Origin: Nitrospirota bacterium | GTDB taxonomy: Bacteria; Nitrospirota; Nitrospiria; SBBL01; JAADHI01 | NCBI GenBank assembly: GCA_029261135.1 | Contig: JAJDBX010000042.1 | Location: 37,672 to 101,671, forward strand | Length of the DNA: 64,000 nt | Direction of reading: 5' to 3' | In this document: piece by piece, positions 1-8,004 of the stretch | Layout of the letters: every line of letters starts with the position of its first letter | Numbering within the stretch: position 1 is the stretch's first letter | Position numbers and translations under genes: made by a program | The notes under the pieces: generated by a model | Told to the model about the DNA's origin: nothing | Seen by the model: the letters and a program-made list of their open reading frames with translations, nothing else | Database searches by the model: none

Positions 1-1740
1 GTGGGCTAAGACGATCACACCTTGCGGTTCGGTTCTATCGACAATCACCACAAATTCATCACCGCTCATTCGCGCGACCGTATCTTCCTTACGAACCATG
101 GACTTGATCCGCTCCGCCACTCGCTGCAACAGGATATCGCCCACAGGATGACCGAGGCTGTCATTGATTGTTTTAAAGTGATCAAGATCCAAAAAAAGAA
201 GAGCGACTTTGTGCCCTTCGCGTTTTGCACGTTTTAAGGTATGACACAGCCGATCACTAAATAGAAGCCGGTTGGGTAAGCGGGTTAAGGGATCATGGAA
301 AGCAAGGAAATCGACCTGTTCTTGGGAGCGCTTTAAGGGTGTTATATCAGAAAAAACCAAAACATGATTGATGAGTTTGTCCCGGTTATTCCGTACAGTC
401 GTCATCGTTAGCCAAGCAGGAAAGATCTCCTCATTTTTCCTCTGAATTGAAAGTTCGCCTTGCCATTGTCCGCTATCTTCCAAACTAGCATCGATCTCAG
501 AATAGAAATCCTCATTATGTCGTACAGATCTTAAGAGAGAAGGATCCCGATCAATCACCTCATTTTCCGCATACCCCGTAATATCAGTGAAAGCTTTGTT
601 CACAGAGATAATTTTATTATTGCTGTCGGTCACCAGAATGCCTTCGGCTGAATTTTGAAACACAGCAGCAGACATCTGATTTTTTTCTTCAGCTTGTTTC
701 CTTTCAGTGATGTCACTAAAGGTTGAAAAAACTTGATCGGGGGTATTTTCACCCGGATTGAAATGAGGGATTGCATCGATACTTATCCAGCGAAAATGTT
801 TTTCTGTTGGATTAAATATGCCCATCACCACATCACGAACTGGCCTTCCTGTTCGTATAGCAATGATTGAGGGGTGGGCTTTCTCAGGAAAGGAGGAGCC
901 GTCTTCATGGATGGATTTTCCGCGCGGGTCGATGGAAGAGTGTCCTCGAAGCTGATCTAAAGTCAAACCCAGAATCCGTTCTGAGGCCGGGTTGGCTGAA
1001 ATAATTTTTCCTTTGGCATTATGGTAAACCACCCCTTGTGTCATGGTTTGAAATAAGCCGTGGTATTTTTTTTCACTCAATGTCATATCACGGAAATAAA
1101 TAAAATTACTCAATATATCAGTGACCTGCAGTCCAATCTTTTCAAAAATAGTGCTTTCTTCTTCTGTGAAAGGGTGGGTTTTTGTGCAATGATGGATGCC
1201 CATGATCCAAGGCCCTCCGAGTTTGGGATAAAGGGCTAGCATCATTTGTGCTTGAACTGAAAAATCTCGTGTTATGGAATCTGGAACGGCTTGATCCGAA
1301 TTTCCACCACTGCAGAGCGGCCCACTCTGTGATAAAACGGTCTTAAACATCTCTGTGGAATCATGCTTGATTGGAATATCCGTTTTTTGTAAATTCATTC
1401 CGGTCCATTCCTCCCGGCATCGTTCAAAAGACACTTGCCAAGATGTTTTCGGCTCGATGGGATGAAGAAGCCATGCACGATCACAATTAAAGATCGAAAG
1501 AAATTCACCCAGAATTTCTTTTAAGGTCTCCTCCAGAGTGGCGGTGTCTAAACTGATACGGCTAATGCGTCCCATGACATCAAACCGGTGTTTTTGAGCC
1601 AGTACGGTATGTTCAACTTGGTTGAACTGTAGCTGGGATGTTTTTCTGAGTTGTTGAATCTCAAGAATGAGCTCTTGCTTGGTTTTTAAACGATCATCCA
1701 ATTGCTGGTCCTCTATCAGGTGAATATAAGAACTAGCCAA
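1..1740 (-). CDS. GAF-PAS-PAS-GGDEF diguanylate cyclase (3' end outside window)
   Basis: This is a partial gene: its 5' part is present and it runs off the left edge. Translation of the minus strand is open from a stop near 1820. No ATG is close, so the TTG at 1740 is the likely start, giving about 580 residues in the window. The order is an N-terminal coiled coil (about 1740-1590), a GAF-like domain (about 1560-1100), a PAS domain ending near 690, a second PAS ending in VFSDITPLKRS (about 690-310), then GGDEF. The GGDEF domain has DPLTRLPNRLLF, ALLFLDLDHFK and the active-site variant SGDEF (52-66). An RKED inhibitory site lies exactly five residues before it. It probably makes cyclic di-GMP under product inhibition, with the GAF and PAS domains sensing a signal. 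No transmembrane segment is seen, so it is probably cytoplasmic. A C-terminal EAL domain may lie outside the window. Confidence 0.85.
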   Translation of the reverse strand, partial: MASSYIHLIEDQQLDDRLKTKQELILEIQQLRKTSQLQFNQVEHTVLAQKHRFDVMGRISRISLDTATLEETLKEILGEFLSIFNCDRAWLLHPIEPKTSWQVSFERCREEWTGMNLQKTDIPIKHDSTEMFKTVLSQSGPLCSGGNSDQAVPDSITRDFSVQAQMMLALYPKLGGPWIMGIHHCTKTHPFTEEESTIFEKIGLQVTDILSNFIYFRDMTLSEKKYHGLFQTMTQGVVYHNAKGKIISANPASERILGLTLDQLRGHSSIDPRGKSIHEDGSSFPEKAHPSIIAIRTGRPVRDVVMGIFNPTEKHFRWISIDAIPHFNPGENTPDQVFSTFSDITERKQAEEKNQMSAAVFQNSAEGILVTDSNNKIISVNKAFTDITGYAENEVIDRDPSLLRSVRHNEDFYSEIDASLEDSGQWQGELSIQRKNEEIFPAWLTMTTVRNNRDKLINHVLVFSDITPLKRSQEQVDFLAFHDPLTRLPNRLLFSDRLCHTLKRAKREGHKVALLFLDLDHFKTINDSLGHPVGDILLQRVAERIKSMVRKEDTVARMSGDEFVVIVDRTEPQGVIVLAH

Positions 1741-1856
1741 TTTCCCGTTGTTTGAAGCAAGATCCGAATTATTATAGCAGATCCTTTTTGAAACGGTGTT
1801 ATTCAGACCCCTCTTTTTTATTTATGGTCCGAAGAATTCTTTTTCGTCTCCTTGTT

Positions 1857-1908
1857 CTCGACTCCAATATTAGGTGAATGACAGTATAAACTGTCTACCT
1901 AAGTCGAG
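1857..1908. repeat. Long imperfect inverted repeat upstream of the GGDEF gene
   Basis: The arms CTCGACT (1857-1863) and AGTCGAG (1902-1908) enclose a second nested pair, AGGT..GACAGT and ACTGTC.ACCT, around a four-base ATAA loop. The 5' arm has bulges. The spacer between the GGDEF gene and the hydrolase gene (1741-2059) holds no other recognisable gene. It could be an operator or an RNA hairpin in the leader of the minus-strand GGDEF gene. The following T-run is weak, so I do not call it a terminator. Confidence 0.5.
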
Positions 1909-2059
1909 ATTTTTATACCTTAACTTCTGGTTTTTTGAATGAGAATGTCACGTCCTTTAAACAATTGAGGCTTGAGAGAAAATGCCGAAGCATCTTTAGA
2001 AAAAAGAGGTGGCCTTTGAATACGGAGTTTTTTTTGGGAAAGGAAGGTTTTGCCTTGAT

Positions 2060-2887
2060 CTACTTCCTTAGCTTCTCAATAAAATGGGCCATTGTTTCAA
2101 AATAAGCCTGTCCAGCCACAACATAAGCATTGTTATGGTCTGCACCAACAATGGTGTAAAAGGTCTTGGGTTGATTTGCGGATTCAAAGATCCGCTGACC
2201 TTGTTCAAAAGGAATGACCTTGTCTTGATCCCCATGCATGACGAGAAGAGGCGCTTGTACTTGTTGAATTTTATGAATCGAGTCGTATTTTGTCTTTAAA
2301 CTCCCTTTGAAGGGCAGCCAAGGCATGATAACATTTGTCATCGCCTCAATTGAGCTAAAGGGTGCTTCAAGTATTAATCCTGCCGTACGGATTTCTGTCG
2401 CAAGTTCGATTGCGATAGCGGCGCCAAGCGAGCGCCCAAAGATGAAAATTTGACTGGGATTGATTTCCCGCCGGGAAATGAGAAAATCGTAAGCGGCGCG
2501 TGCATCTTTTTCTGTGCCTTCCTCTGATATTTTCCCTGAACTTTTCCCATAACCGCGATAATCGATGATGAGTATGTTCAGTTTTAATTCCTGATGTAAA
2601 CGTTGCAGTAGATTGACCCTGTTCCCCATGTTGCCTGCATTGCCATGAAACCAGAGTAGTACGCTTTGGCTCCCTTCAAAAGGAACAAACCAGCCATTAA
2701 TTTTCACCCTATCTTCTGTGGAAATAAAGAGGTCTTCAAAGAGCAGCTTGGCATGGGCAGGAGTGGCGATCAGTTCTTTTTCGGGGTAATAGATCAATCC
2801 TTTTTCCATCGAGCATCCGCTTCCGAATAAGATAAGAAAGAAAAGAGAACAAAGTGTTTTGGAAAGTCGAAGGGAGTTCATCTTCAT
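2060..2887 (-). CDS. Alpha/beta hydrolase lipoprotein (BEM46/ABHD13-like)
   Basis: This 275-residue serine hydrolase is probably anchored to a membrane as a lipoprotein. The N-terminus has a hydrophobic stretch ending in the lipobox FGSGC (about residues 21-25). The hydrolase core shows the oxyanion/HG region WFHGNAGNMGNR, the nucleophile elbow GRSLGA, an acid in MHGDQDKV and the catalytic His in VGADHNN, all in the normal order. The family cleaves esters or related bonds, and the substrate cannot be read from sequence. It is the last gene of the minus-strand sulfur-carrier operon, about 50 bp behind a MoeB-like gene, so co-transcription is likely but a shared function is not shown. Two ATG codons (2887 and 2881) are possible starts. 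Confidence 0.85.
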   Translation of the reverse strand: MKMNSLRLSKTLCSLFFLILFGSGCSMEKGLIYYPEKELIATPAHAKLLFEDLFISTEDRVKINGWFVPFEGSQSVLLWFHGNAGNMGNRVNLLQRLHQELKLNILIIDYRGYGKSSGKISEEGTEKDARAAYDFLISRREINPSQIFIFGRSLGAAIAIELATEIRTAGLILEAPFSSIEAMTNVIMPWLPFKGSLKTKYDSIHKIQQVQAPLLVMHGDQDKVIPFEQGQRIFESANQPKTFYTIVGADHNNAYVVAGQAYFETMAHFIEKLRK

Positions 2888-2939
2888 CGTTCAAAAAGAA
2901 AGATAAGGGGGTATTGGTCGGGCTGAAGGTAAGTCGTCC

Positions 2940-3764
2940 TTATCCCGGAGATGGCATCGTGCAGGAAATTTCGTAATCAAGCAGTTCGTGGATGGTCGGC
3001 TTGGGCCCGCAGAGATGACAATTCGGGTTTTTGGGGACTCTGACCCGACGAAAAGACATGTCCAGCGCATCATAGATCAGCAAACGACCCGCCAAAGATT
3101 CACCAATACCCAAAATTTCCTTTAAGGCTTCAGCCGCTTGCATAATGCCAATGGTGCCAGCAAGGACACCCAGAACACCGGCTTCTTGGCAGCTGGGCAC
3201 CAGGCCGGGAGGGGGTGGTTCGGGATAGAGGCATCGATAACAAGGCACAGGGCCGTTTTCGACATTGTGAGGTCTAAGTGTGGTGAGTTGGCCTTCAAAG
3301 CGAAAAATACTGCCAGAGATGAGTGTTTTCTTCAAAAAGAAGCAGGCATCGTTGACTAAAAAACGTGTCGGAAAGTTATCGGAGCCATCCAGAATGAAAT
3401 CATAGTCTTTGATAATGTCGAGAATATTTTCAGAGTTGAGCCTTCCAGTGTATTTATTGACTTTCACATCCGGGTTCATTTTGGAGATGGTTTCCTCAGC
3501 CGACTCGACCTTTGAGTGGTTGATAGTTTTTGTACTATGAAGGATTTGTCTTTGCAGGTTGGACAGATCGACGACATCATCATCAATAATTCCCAATGTG
3601 CCAACTCCGGCCGAAGCGAGATATAGTGCGGAGGGGGATCCGAGTCCGCCGGCGCCAATCAGAAAAACCTTTGCTGCCGCAATTTTTTTCTGTCCTGCGC
3701 CACCGACTTCTTTTAAAAGAATTTGTCGGCTGTATCTTTCTAGTTGTTCGTCTGTGAATGCCAT
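2940..3764 (-). CDS. MoeB/ThiF-family E1-like adenylyltransferase (copy 1)
   Basis: This 274-residue enzyme adenylates the C-terminal glycine of a ubiquitin-like sulfur carrier. The nucleotide-binding loop is GAGGLGSPSALYLA (about residues 37-50), followed by DDDVVDLSNLQRQ. Zinc ligands appear as CYRC (about 174) and CHLC near the C-terminus. The conserved loop VPSCQEAGVLG carries the cysteine often used for a covalent carrier intermediate in this family. It is the last core member of the ThrC/CysO-like/NIL set and is about 30 bp after the NIL gene. It is a clear paralogue of the E1 gene at 5570-6400 and has the normal MoeB length without a rhodanese extension. The likely partner is the carrier at 4062-4334. 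Whether each E1 serves only its own carrier is unknown. Confidence 0.9.
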   Translation of the reverse strand: MAFTDEQLERYSRQILLKEVGGAGQKKIAAAKVFLIGAGGLGSPSALYLASAGVGTLGIIDDDVVDLSNLQRQILHSTKTINHSKVESAEETISKMNPDVKVNKYTGRLNSENILDIIKDYDFILDGSDNFPTRFLVNDACFFLKKTLISGSIFRFEGQLTTLRPHNVENGPVPCYRCLYPEPPPPGLVPSCQEAGVLGVLAGTIGIMQAAEALKEILGIGESLAGRLLIYDALDMSFRRVRVPKNPNCHLCGPKPTIHELLDYEISCTMPSPG

Positions 3765-3794
3765 GATTATTCCGAGGTACTCAGATAACGTACT

Positions 3795-4034
3795 TTACTC
3801 AATCACATCGCCTTCAATGGGATTCACAATCACTCCCGCTGCCTTCATGCCGGAAACGGCCTTGTCAATTTCTTCAATTTCGCCCTCTAATTCGAGATCG
3901 ACCCATCCTGTTTTTTCTGTGACATCGGCGCGGCGTATATTGGTCACGACTTTATAGTTTTTCCCGGCGTTGTAAATAATCGGTTCTTTTATTTTATCTT
4001 CAGGAAATGTAATCCGTATTTTTAGATTCGCCAT
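3795..4034 (-). CDS. NIL-domain protein
   Basis: This 79-residue protein consists of a single NIL domain, a small ferredoxin-like alpha/beta fold named for an Asn-Ile-Leu motif. It begins LKIRITFPEDKIKEPII and includes VTNIRRADVTEKTGWVDLEL, typical of the family. NIL domains occur in methionine ABC transporter ATPases and in ferredoxin fusions linked to homocysteine synthesis. It sits between the CysO-like carrier and E1 genes, with about 27 bp on the carrier side. The link of NIL domains to methionine metabolism supports sulfur-amino-acid synthesis for this operon, but its own role, perhaps ligand sensing or protein contact, is inference. An ATG at 4034 follows a purine-rich GGAGGGG sequence. 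Confidence 0.85.
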   Translation of the reverse strand: MANLKIRITFPEDKIKEPIIYNAGKNYKVVTNIRRADVTEKTGWVDLELEGEIEEIDKAVSGMKAAGVIVNPIEGDVIE

Positions 4035-4061
4035 TCACCCCTCCTCCGTTATTGATCCGGC

Positions 4062-4334
4062 TTAGCCACCCGCAATTGCAGGGATAATTGAGACTTCATC
4101 GCCCTCTTCTACCGGTGTTTCTAAACCTTGATGAAATCGGATATCTTCTTCGTTGATGTAAATATTGACGAAGCGACGCAAAGCCCCTTGCTCGTCACAA
4201 AGCCGTTCTTTCATCCCCGGATAAGTGCTTTCGAGTGTATCAATGAGTGCAGCGATACTCTTTCCTTCTAAATCCACCTCGCCCTGACCTTCGGTCAGTG
4301 TTCTTAAAGGGGTTGGGATGCGAACCTTGATCAT
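4062..4334 (-). CDS. CysO/MoaD-like ubiquitin-fold sulfur carrier
   Basis: This is a 90-residue beta-grasp protein that ends exactly in the diglycine IPAIAGG, the form needed for adenylation and thiocarboxylate formation. Segments such as RFVNIYINEEDIRF and the IIPAIAGG tail resemble mycobacterial CysO more than molybdopterin MoaD. CysO carries sulfur as a C-terminal thiocarboxylate to a PLP enzyme. Here the start overlaps the end of the threonine-synthase-like gene by four bases (ATGA), so the two are translationally coupled. The E1 partner is probably 2940-3764. The likely job is sulfide donation for cysteine or homocysteine synthesis. A molybdopterin role is less likely, because no moaE, moaA or moeA gene is present nearby. 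Confidence 0.9.
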   Translation of the reverse strand: MIKVRIPTPLRTLTEGQGEVDLEGKSIAALIDTLESTYPGMKERLCDEQGALRRFVNIYINEEDIRFHQGLETPVEEGDEVSIIPAIAGG

Positions 4335-5566
4335 TTTTTTTCCTTTTCTAATATGTGTTGAAAGCTCTTGAGATTGGGTTGAATCAGCCAGGGAGATCCG
4401 ACTGCCGGCGCGATCGACTCCTGCGTTTTCAGACCGTTCCCCGTAATGTAAACCACAACGGATTCTCCTTTTTTGAATACGCCTTGATTTACAAGCTTTT
4501 TCAGAGTGGCCACGGTGACCCCACCAGCCGTTTCTGTAAAGATACCTTCATTTTCGGCAAGCAGTTTAATGCCTTCTATAATTTCCGGATCGGTAACCGA
4601 TTCAATAATGCTGCCTGTTTCTTCGGCAATTTTGATGGCGTAATATCCGTCCGCAGGGTTTCCGATGGCCAGAGATTTTGCAATGGTATTGGGTTTAACG
4701 GGTTGAAGAAAATCACTTTTTCTTTTAAAAGCGGCCGCCACAGGTGAACAGCCTTCTGCTTGTGCGCCATGAATCCGGGTCTTGACCCCTGAAATAAGGC
4801 CCAAGCGTTCAAACTCTTGAAAACCTTTATAGATCTTGGTCAACAAGGATCCCGAAGCAATAGGCACAACCACGTGATCCGGCGCCTGCCAATCCAAAGC
4901 CTCGGCGGTTTCAAAGGCAAGGGTTTTTGAGCCTTCGGAATAGTAGGGACGAATATTGATATTGACAAAAGCCCAAGGATATTCTCCAGCGATTTCACTA
5001 CAGAGCCGGTTGACGTCATCATAGTTGCCTTCCACCGCAACGACATTGGGCTTATAAACCAGGTTGCCCAGGATTTTACCCGATTCTAAATCAGAGGGGA
5101 TAAAAACAAAACATTTAAAATTGGCTTCTGCCGCATTCGCAGAAACAGAGTTTGCCAGGTTCCCGGTTGAAGCACAGGCCACGGTGTCGAATCCCAATTC
5201 TTTGGCTCTTGTGAGTGCAACAGCCACAACCCGATCTTTAAAAGAGAGGGTTGGCGAATTGACCGAATCATTCTTAATATAGAGATAATCCAGTCCAAGT
5301 TTCTTTCCAAGATTTTTGGAATGTACCATGGGCGTAAAGCCCGTATTCAGACCCACGGTTGGGGTACTTTCAATCGGCAGTAAATCGACATAACGCCAGA
5401 GGCTAATAGGGCCTTGCTGTATTTTTTCTTTAGAGATTTGTGTCTGGATTACATCATAGTTATAGGCGACTTCGAGTGGGCCAAAACAAAACTCACAGAC
5501 ATGAATCGCCTTTGCAGGATATTCACTCTTGCACTCTTTACAGACAAGTCCTTTAATCTTACTCAT
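4331..5566 (-). CDS. thrC: Threonine-synthase-family PLP enzyme
   Basis: This 411-residue fold-type II PLP enzyme normally converts O-phosphohomoserine to threonine. It has an N-terminal zinc-ribbon-like segment (CKECKSEYP..CEFC, residues 9-28), a PLP-lysine motif LSFKDR, and the conserved ACASTGNLANSV and IASGSLLT loops. Length and motifs fit ThrC. It lies three bases after the second E1 gene and overlaps the CysO-like carrier by four bases. That context raises the possibility that it uses a carrier thiocarboxylate to make homocysteine from O-phosphohomoserine, by analogy with CysM/CysO. This is inference. It could also be the ordinary housekeeping threonine synthase placed in a sulfur operon. 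Confidence 0.9.
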   Translation of the reverse strand: MSKIKGLVCKECKSEYPAKAIHVCEFCFGPLEVAYNYDVIQTQISKEKIQQGPISLWRYVDLLPIESTPTVGLNTGFTPMVHSKNLGKKLGLDYLYIKNDSVNSPTLSFKDRVVAVALTRAKELGFDTVACASTGNLANSVSANAAEANFKCFVFIPSDLESGKILGNLVYKPNVVAVEGNYDDVNRLCSEIAGEYPWAFVNINIRPYYSEGSKTLAFETAEALDWQAPDHVVVPIASGSLLTKIYKGFQEFERLGLISGVKTRIHGAQAEGCSPVAAAFKRKSDFLQPVKPNTIAKSLAIGNPADGYYAIKIAEETGSIIESVTDPEIIEGIKLLAENEGIFTETAGGVTVATLKKLVNQGVFKKGESVVVYITGNGLKTQESIAPAVGSPWLIQPNLKSFQHILEKEKK

Positions 5567-5569
5567 GAA

Positions 5570-6400
5570 TCAGTGATCCTTATGTGCTGTTTCCAAGGGA
5601 TCGAAATCACAAACTTCCTGTACTTCCATCTCCAAGGTTTTAATCGTAGGATCCAAGCCGCAAAGCGGGCAACTGGGATTTTTCTTAATGGCAATCTCTC
5701 GAAACAGCGTTTGCAGGGCATGGTAGGTTAAAATACGGTTCGTTAAAGGATTTCCCACGCCCAAAATCAATTTCAGCACTTCCGTGGCTTGCAAGGTGCC
5801 AATCAAGCCTGCCAAAGCACCTAAAACCCCCGCTTCCTGGCAACTGGGCACCACCCCTTGAGGCGGAAGTTTTGGAAAAACACAACGATAACAAGCGCTT
5901 TCATCAGGGATAATGGTGAAAAGTTGTCCGTCGAATCGGAGAATTCCACCATGAATCAGCGGCTTTTTTGCGAAATAGGACGCATCATTAATGAGAAATT
6001 TTGTCGGAAAGTTATCGGTGCCATCAATGACGTATTCATAGTCATTAAAAATCTCAATGGCATTTTCTGCATCCAGAAGTTTCTGATAGGGGATGACCTC
6101 GACATCGGGATTCAAATCTTTGATCTTTTCTTGAGCCGAAAGTACTTTCGGACGACCGATATCAGCGGTGTGATGGATAATCTGGCGTTGCAAGTTCGTG
6201 AGATCAACCGCATCGCCATCGATCAGGCCGATCGTTCCAATGCCTGCCGCCGCTAAATAAAGGGAGATGGGTGCGCCGAGGCCGCCTGCTCCGACCACAA
6301 GTACTTTGGCCTGACGAATTTTCTTCTGGCCTTTTCCTCCCACTTCGGAAAGGATGATGTGCCTGCTGTAACGAACCAATTGTTCTTCGGTAAATGCCAT
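5570..6400 (-). CDS. MoeB/ThiF-family E1-like adenylyltransferase (copy 2)
   Basis: This 276-residue E1-like enzyme is a close paralogue of 2940-3764. The motifs are GAGGLGAPISLYLA, DGDAVDLTNLQRQ, zinc cysteines CYRC and CPLC, and the loop VPSCQEAGVLGAL. It activates the C-terminus of a ubiquitin-like sulfur carrier with ATP. It is about 20 bp after cysK and three bases before thrC, so it joins the two halves of the operon. By position its natural partner is the ThiS-like carrier at 7350-7559. Two E1 genes in one operon suggest either carrier specificity or duplication. The ATG at 6400 is supported by the identical N-terminal pattern MAFT-EQL-RYSR in both copies. Confidence 0.9.
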   Translation of the reverse strand: MAFTEEQLVRYSRHIILSEVGGKGQKKIRQAKVLVVGAGGLGAPISLYLAAAGIGTIGLIDGDAVDLTNLQRQIIHHTADIGRPKVLSAQEKIKDLNPDVEVIPYQKLLDAENAIEIFNDYEYVIDGTDNFPTKFLINDASYFAKKPLIHGGILRFDGQLFTIIPDESACYRCVFPKLPPQGVVPSCQEAGVLGALAGLIGTLQATEVLKLILGVGNPLTNRILTYHALQTLFREIAIKKNPSCPLCGLDPTIKTLEMEVQEVCDFDPLETAHKDH

Positions 6401-6421
6401 ACTACACTCTAATTCATTGGA

Positions 6422-7345
6422 TTAAATATTGAAGTACTTTTCGATACTAATATACCGCTCGCCCGTATCAGGAAGAATGGTCACTACTGTTTTTCCCGGG
6501 CCCAACTCTCTTGCTATTTTTCTTGCAGCCCAGGTATTGGCTCCGGAAGAAATACCAACAAGGAGTCCGTCTTGTTTCGCCAAGGCTTTTGCCATTTTAT
6601 AGGAATCATCGTCAGTGACCGTCATCACCCGATCAATAATGTCTCGATTTAAAATTTCTGGAATAAAACCCGCACCAATTCCTTGAATCTTATGCGGCCC
6701 CGGTTCTTTTCCGGAAAGCACGGCAGAGGTGGCAGGTTCAACCGCGACAACCAATGTCTTTGGATTTTTCGCTTTCAAAACTTCTCCCACCCCTGTAATG
6801 GTGCCGCCTGTGCCAACTGCGACGACCAAGGCGTCGATTTCCCCATCCACTGCCGAAAGAATTTCCGGACCCGTTGTTTTTCGGTGGACCTCAGGATTGG
6901 CAGGGTTGGAAAATTGACCTGGCATAAAATAATCAGAGTTTTGATCCATTATATTTTCTGCTTCGATGATGGCACCTCGCATGCCTTCCCAGGCTGGCGT
7001 CAGTACCAATTGTGCACCATAGGAAGAAAGCAAGCTTGCCCGTTCCATACTCATGGATTCCGGCATTACGAGTATCAATTTATAACCGCGAACAGCACAA
7101 ACTAGCGCAAGTCCGATTCCAGTATTTCCGCTGGTGGGTTCAATCAGCGTCATCCCGGGTTTTAATCGCCCTTCTGCTTCTGCGGCCTCAACCATGCTGA
7201 TACAAATACGATCTTTAACACTTCCCCCTGGATTAAAAAATTCAACCTTCGCCAATACTCTAGCTGCATTTTCTTCTGAAAGATTTCGCAATTGAACCAA
7301 AGGGGTATTTCCGATTAATGTCGTGATATCACTATATGTTTTCAT
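6422..7345 (-). CDS. cysK: Cysteine synthase (O-acetylserine sulfhydrylase family)
   Basis: This 307-residue PLP enzyme makes cysteine from an activated serine and a sulfur donor. Visible motifs are IGNTPLVQL, the PLP lysine in PGGSVKDR, the substrate loop EPTSGNTGIGL, the phosphate loop GTGGTITG, and HKIQGIGAGFIP, which is typical of CysK rather than CysM. It lies between the ThiS-like carrier (4 bp upstream) and the second E1 gene. That placement suggests cysteine synthesis may draw on protein-bound thiocarboxylate as well as free sulfide. Known CysM/CysO systems use O-phosphoserine; substrate choice here is not evident. Length and start are normal for the family. Confidence 0.95.
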   Translation of the reverse strand: MKTYSDITTLIGNTPLVQLRNLSEENAARVLAKVEFFNPGGSVKDRICISMVEAAEAEGRLKPGMTLIEPTSGNTGIGLALVCAVRGYKLILVMPESMSMERASLLSSYGAQLVLTPAWEGMRGAIIEAENIMDQNSDYFMPGQFSNPANPEVHRKTTGPEILSAVDGEIDALVVAVGTGGTITGVGEVLKAKNPKTLVVAVEPATSAVLSGKEPGPHKIQGIGAGFIPEILNRDIIDRVMTVTDDDSYKMAKALAKQDGLLVGISSGANTWAARKIARELGPGKTVVTILPDTGERYISIEKYFNI

Positions 7346-7349
7346 CGTT

Positions 7350-7559
7350 TTAGCTCAGCCCTGATCCCCCGCCCATAAAAAAGAGAAATTCAAGTGAATC
7401 CCCTTTCTGGAGTAGCGTATCGTTTATATTTTCACGATCAATCATCTGGTCGTTGAGCTCGACGGAAACCATCTGTGGTTCAATTTTTTTTGACTTGAGG
7501 AGTGCGCCCAGCGTGGTTTCTTGAATATCCTCTTTTTTGCCATTGATCTTCACAAACAT
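7350..7559 (-). CDS. ThiS-like ubiquitin-fold sulfur carrier with masked C-terminus
   Basis: This is a 69-residue ThiS/MoaD-fold carrier starting MFVKINGKKED, a typical ThiS opening. A longer reading frame begins at 7586, but AAAGGA sits correctly in front of the ATG at 7559 and the probable promoter lies at 7602-7631, so the short form is preferred. The C-terminus is unusual: after the expected Gly-Gly it continues, ending FMGGGSGLS. E1 enzymes need a terminal diglycine, so the tail would have to be trimmed. This recalls Wolinella HcyS, where a JAMM-type protease removes a terminal residue. No such protease is encoded nearby. It is the first gene of the operon and is followed by cysK. A thiamine role is possible, but no thiG or thiH gene is present. 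Confidence 0.8.
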   Translation of the reverse strand: MFVKINGKKEDIQETTLGALLKSKKIEPQMVSVELNDQMIDRENINDTLLQKGDSLEFLFFMGGGSGLS

Positions 7560-7601
7560 CAGTAAATATTTCCTTTTCCAAAACACCCATAAAAGTCGTC
7601 T

Positions 7602-7631
7602 ATTTAATCAGATAAATCCTATTATTGTCAA
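7602..7631 (-). promoter_or_regulatory. Probable sigma-70 promoter of the sulfur-carrier operon
   Basis: On the minus strand a perfect TTGACA (7631-7626) is followed after 18 bases by TTAAAT (7607-7602), a four-of-six match to the -10 consensus. Transcription would start near 7595, giving a leader of about 35 bases to the ATG at 7559. It would drive all eight genes down to 2060. Confidence 0.6.
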
Positions 7632-7698
7632 GGAGGGGGAGGGAGGGAATAGCCTTTAAAAAAAGGGAGATGCAGGGTATTTGTGTTCTTGACCCATG

Positions 7699-8004
7699 TT
7701 ATCTTTTGTTCTCTTCATCGCGTGATGCAAGCTCGGATTCCCATTCAATCGGGAGAAGGTATTTTTTTTTGTTGTTACAGGGTTTGCAGGCGGGAACCAC
7801 ATTCCCTTTATTATTTTTTCCACCCCGGCTGATGGGAATGAGATGATCCATCGTGAGTTCGTCGGGTTTGAATTTCTCACCACAGTAATGGCAAACCCCC
7901 GTACTCTTGCGGCGCTTCCACCACTGGCTTTTTCTTAGAATCCGAGCTTTGTCCTTTTCCTTTTTAATGGCCTCATCGTCTATTTCTGAAAAAAATGCAC
8001 CCAT
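7699..8004 (-). CDS. HNH endonuclease domain protein
   Basis: This 101-residue protein carries one HNH nuclease domain. It has a first zinc pair CHYC (about residues 38-41), the catalytic MDHLIPISRGG (about 52-62), the Asn in NKGNVVPAC and a second pair CKPC followed by NNKKK. All core HNH residues are present, so it is likely an active DNA-cleaving or nicking enzyme. Stand-alone HNH proteins of this size are common, and many have no known role. The N-terminus is charged and helical. No methylase, integrase or phage gene flanks it, so a restriction or mobile-element role is not supported. The 7561-7698 spacer separates it from the sulfur operon. Confidence 0.85.
   Translation of the reverse strand: MGAFFSEIDDEAIKKEKDKARILRKSQWWKRRKSTGVCHYCGEKFKPDELTMDHLIPISRGGKNNKGNVVPACKPCNNKKKYLLPIEWESELASRDEENKR

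Noticed and set aside
7699..8004. HNH gene as part of a phage, intron or restriction island
   Set aside because: No integrase, methylase, terminase or repeat borders are seen beside it.
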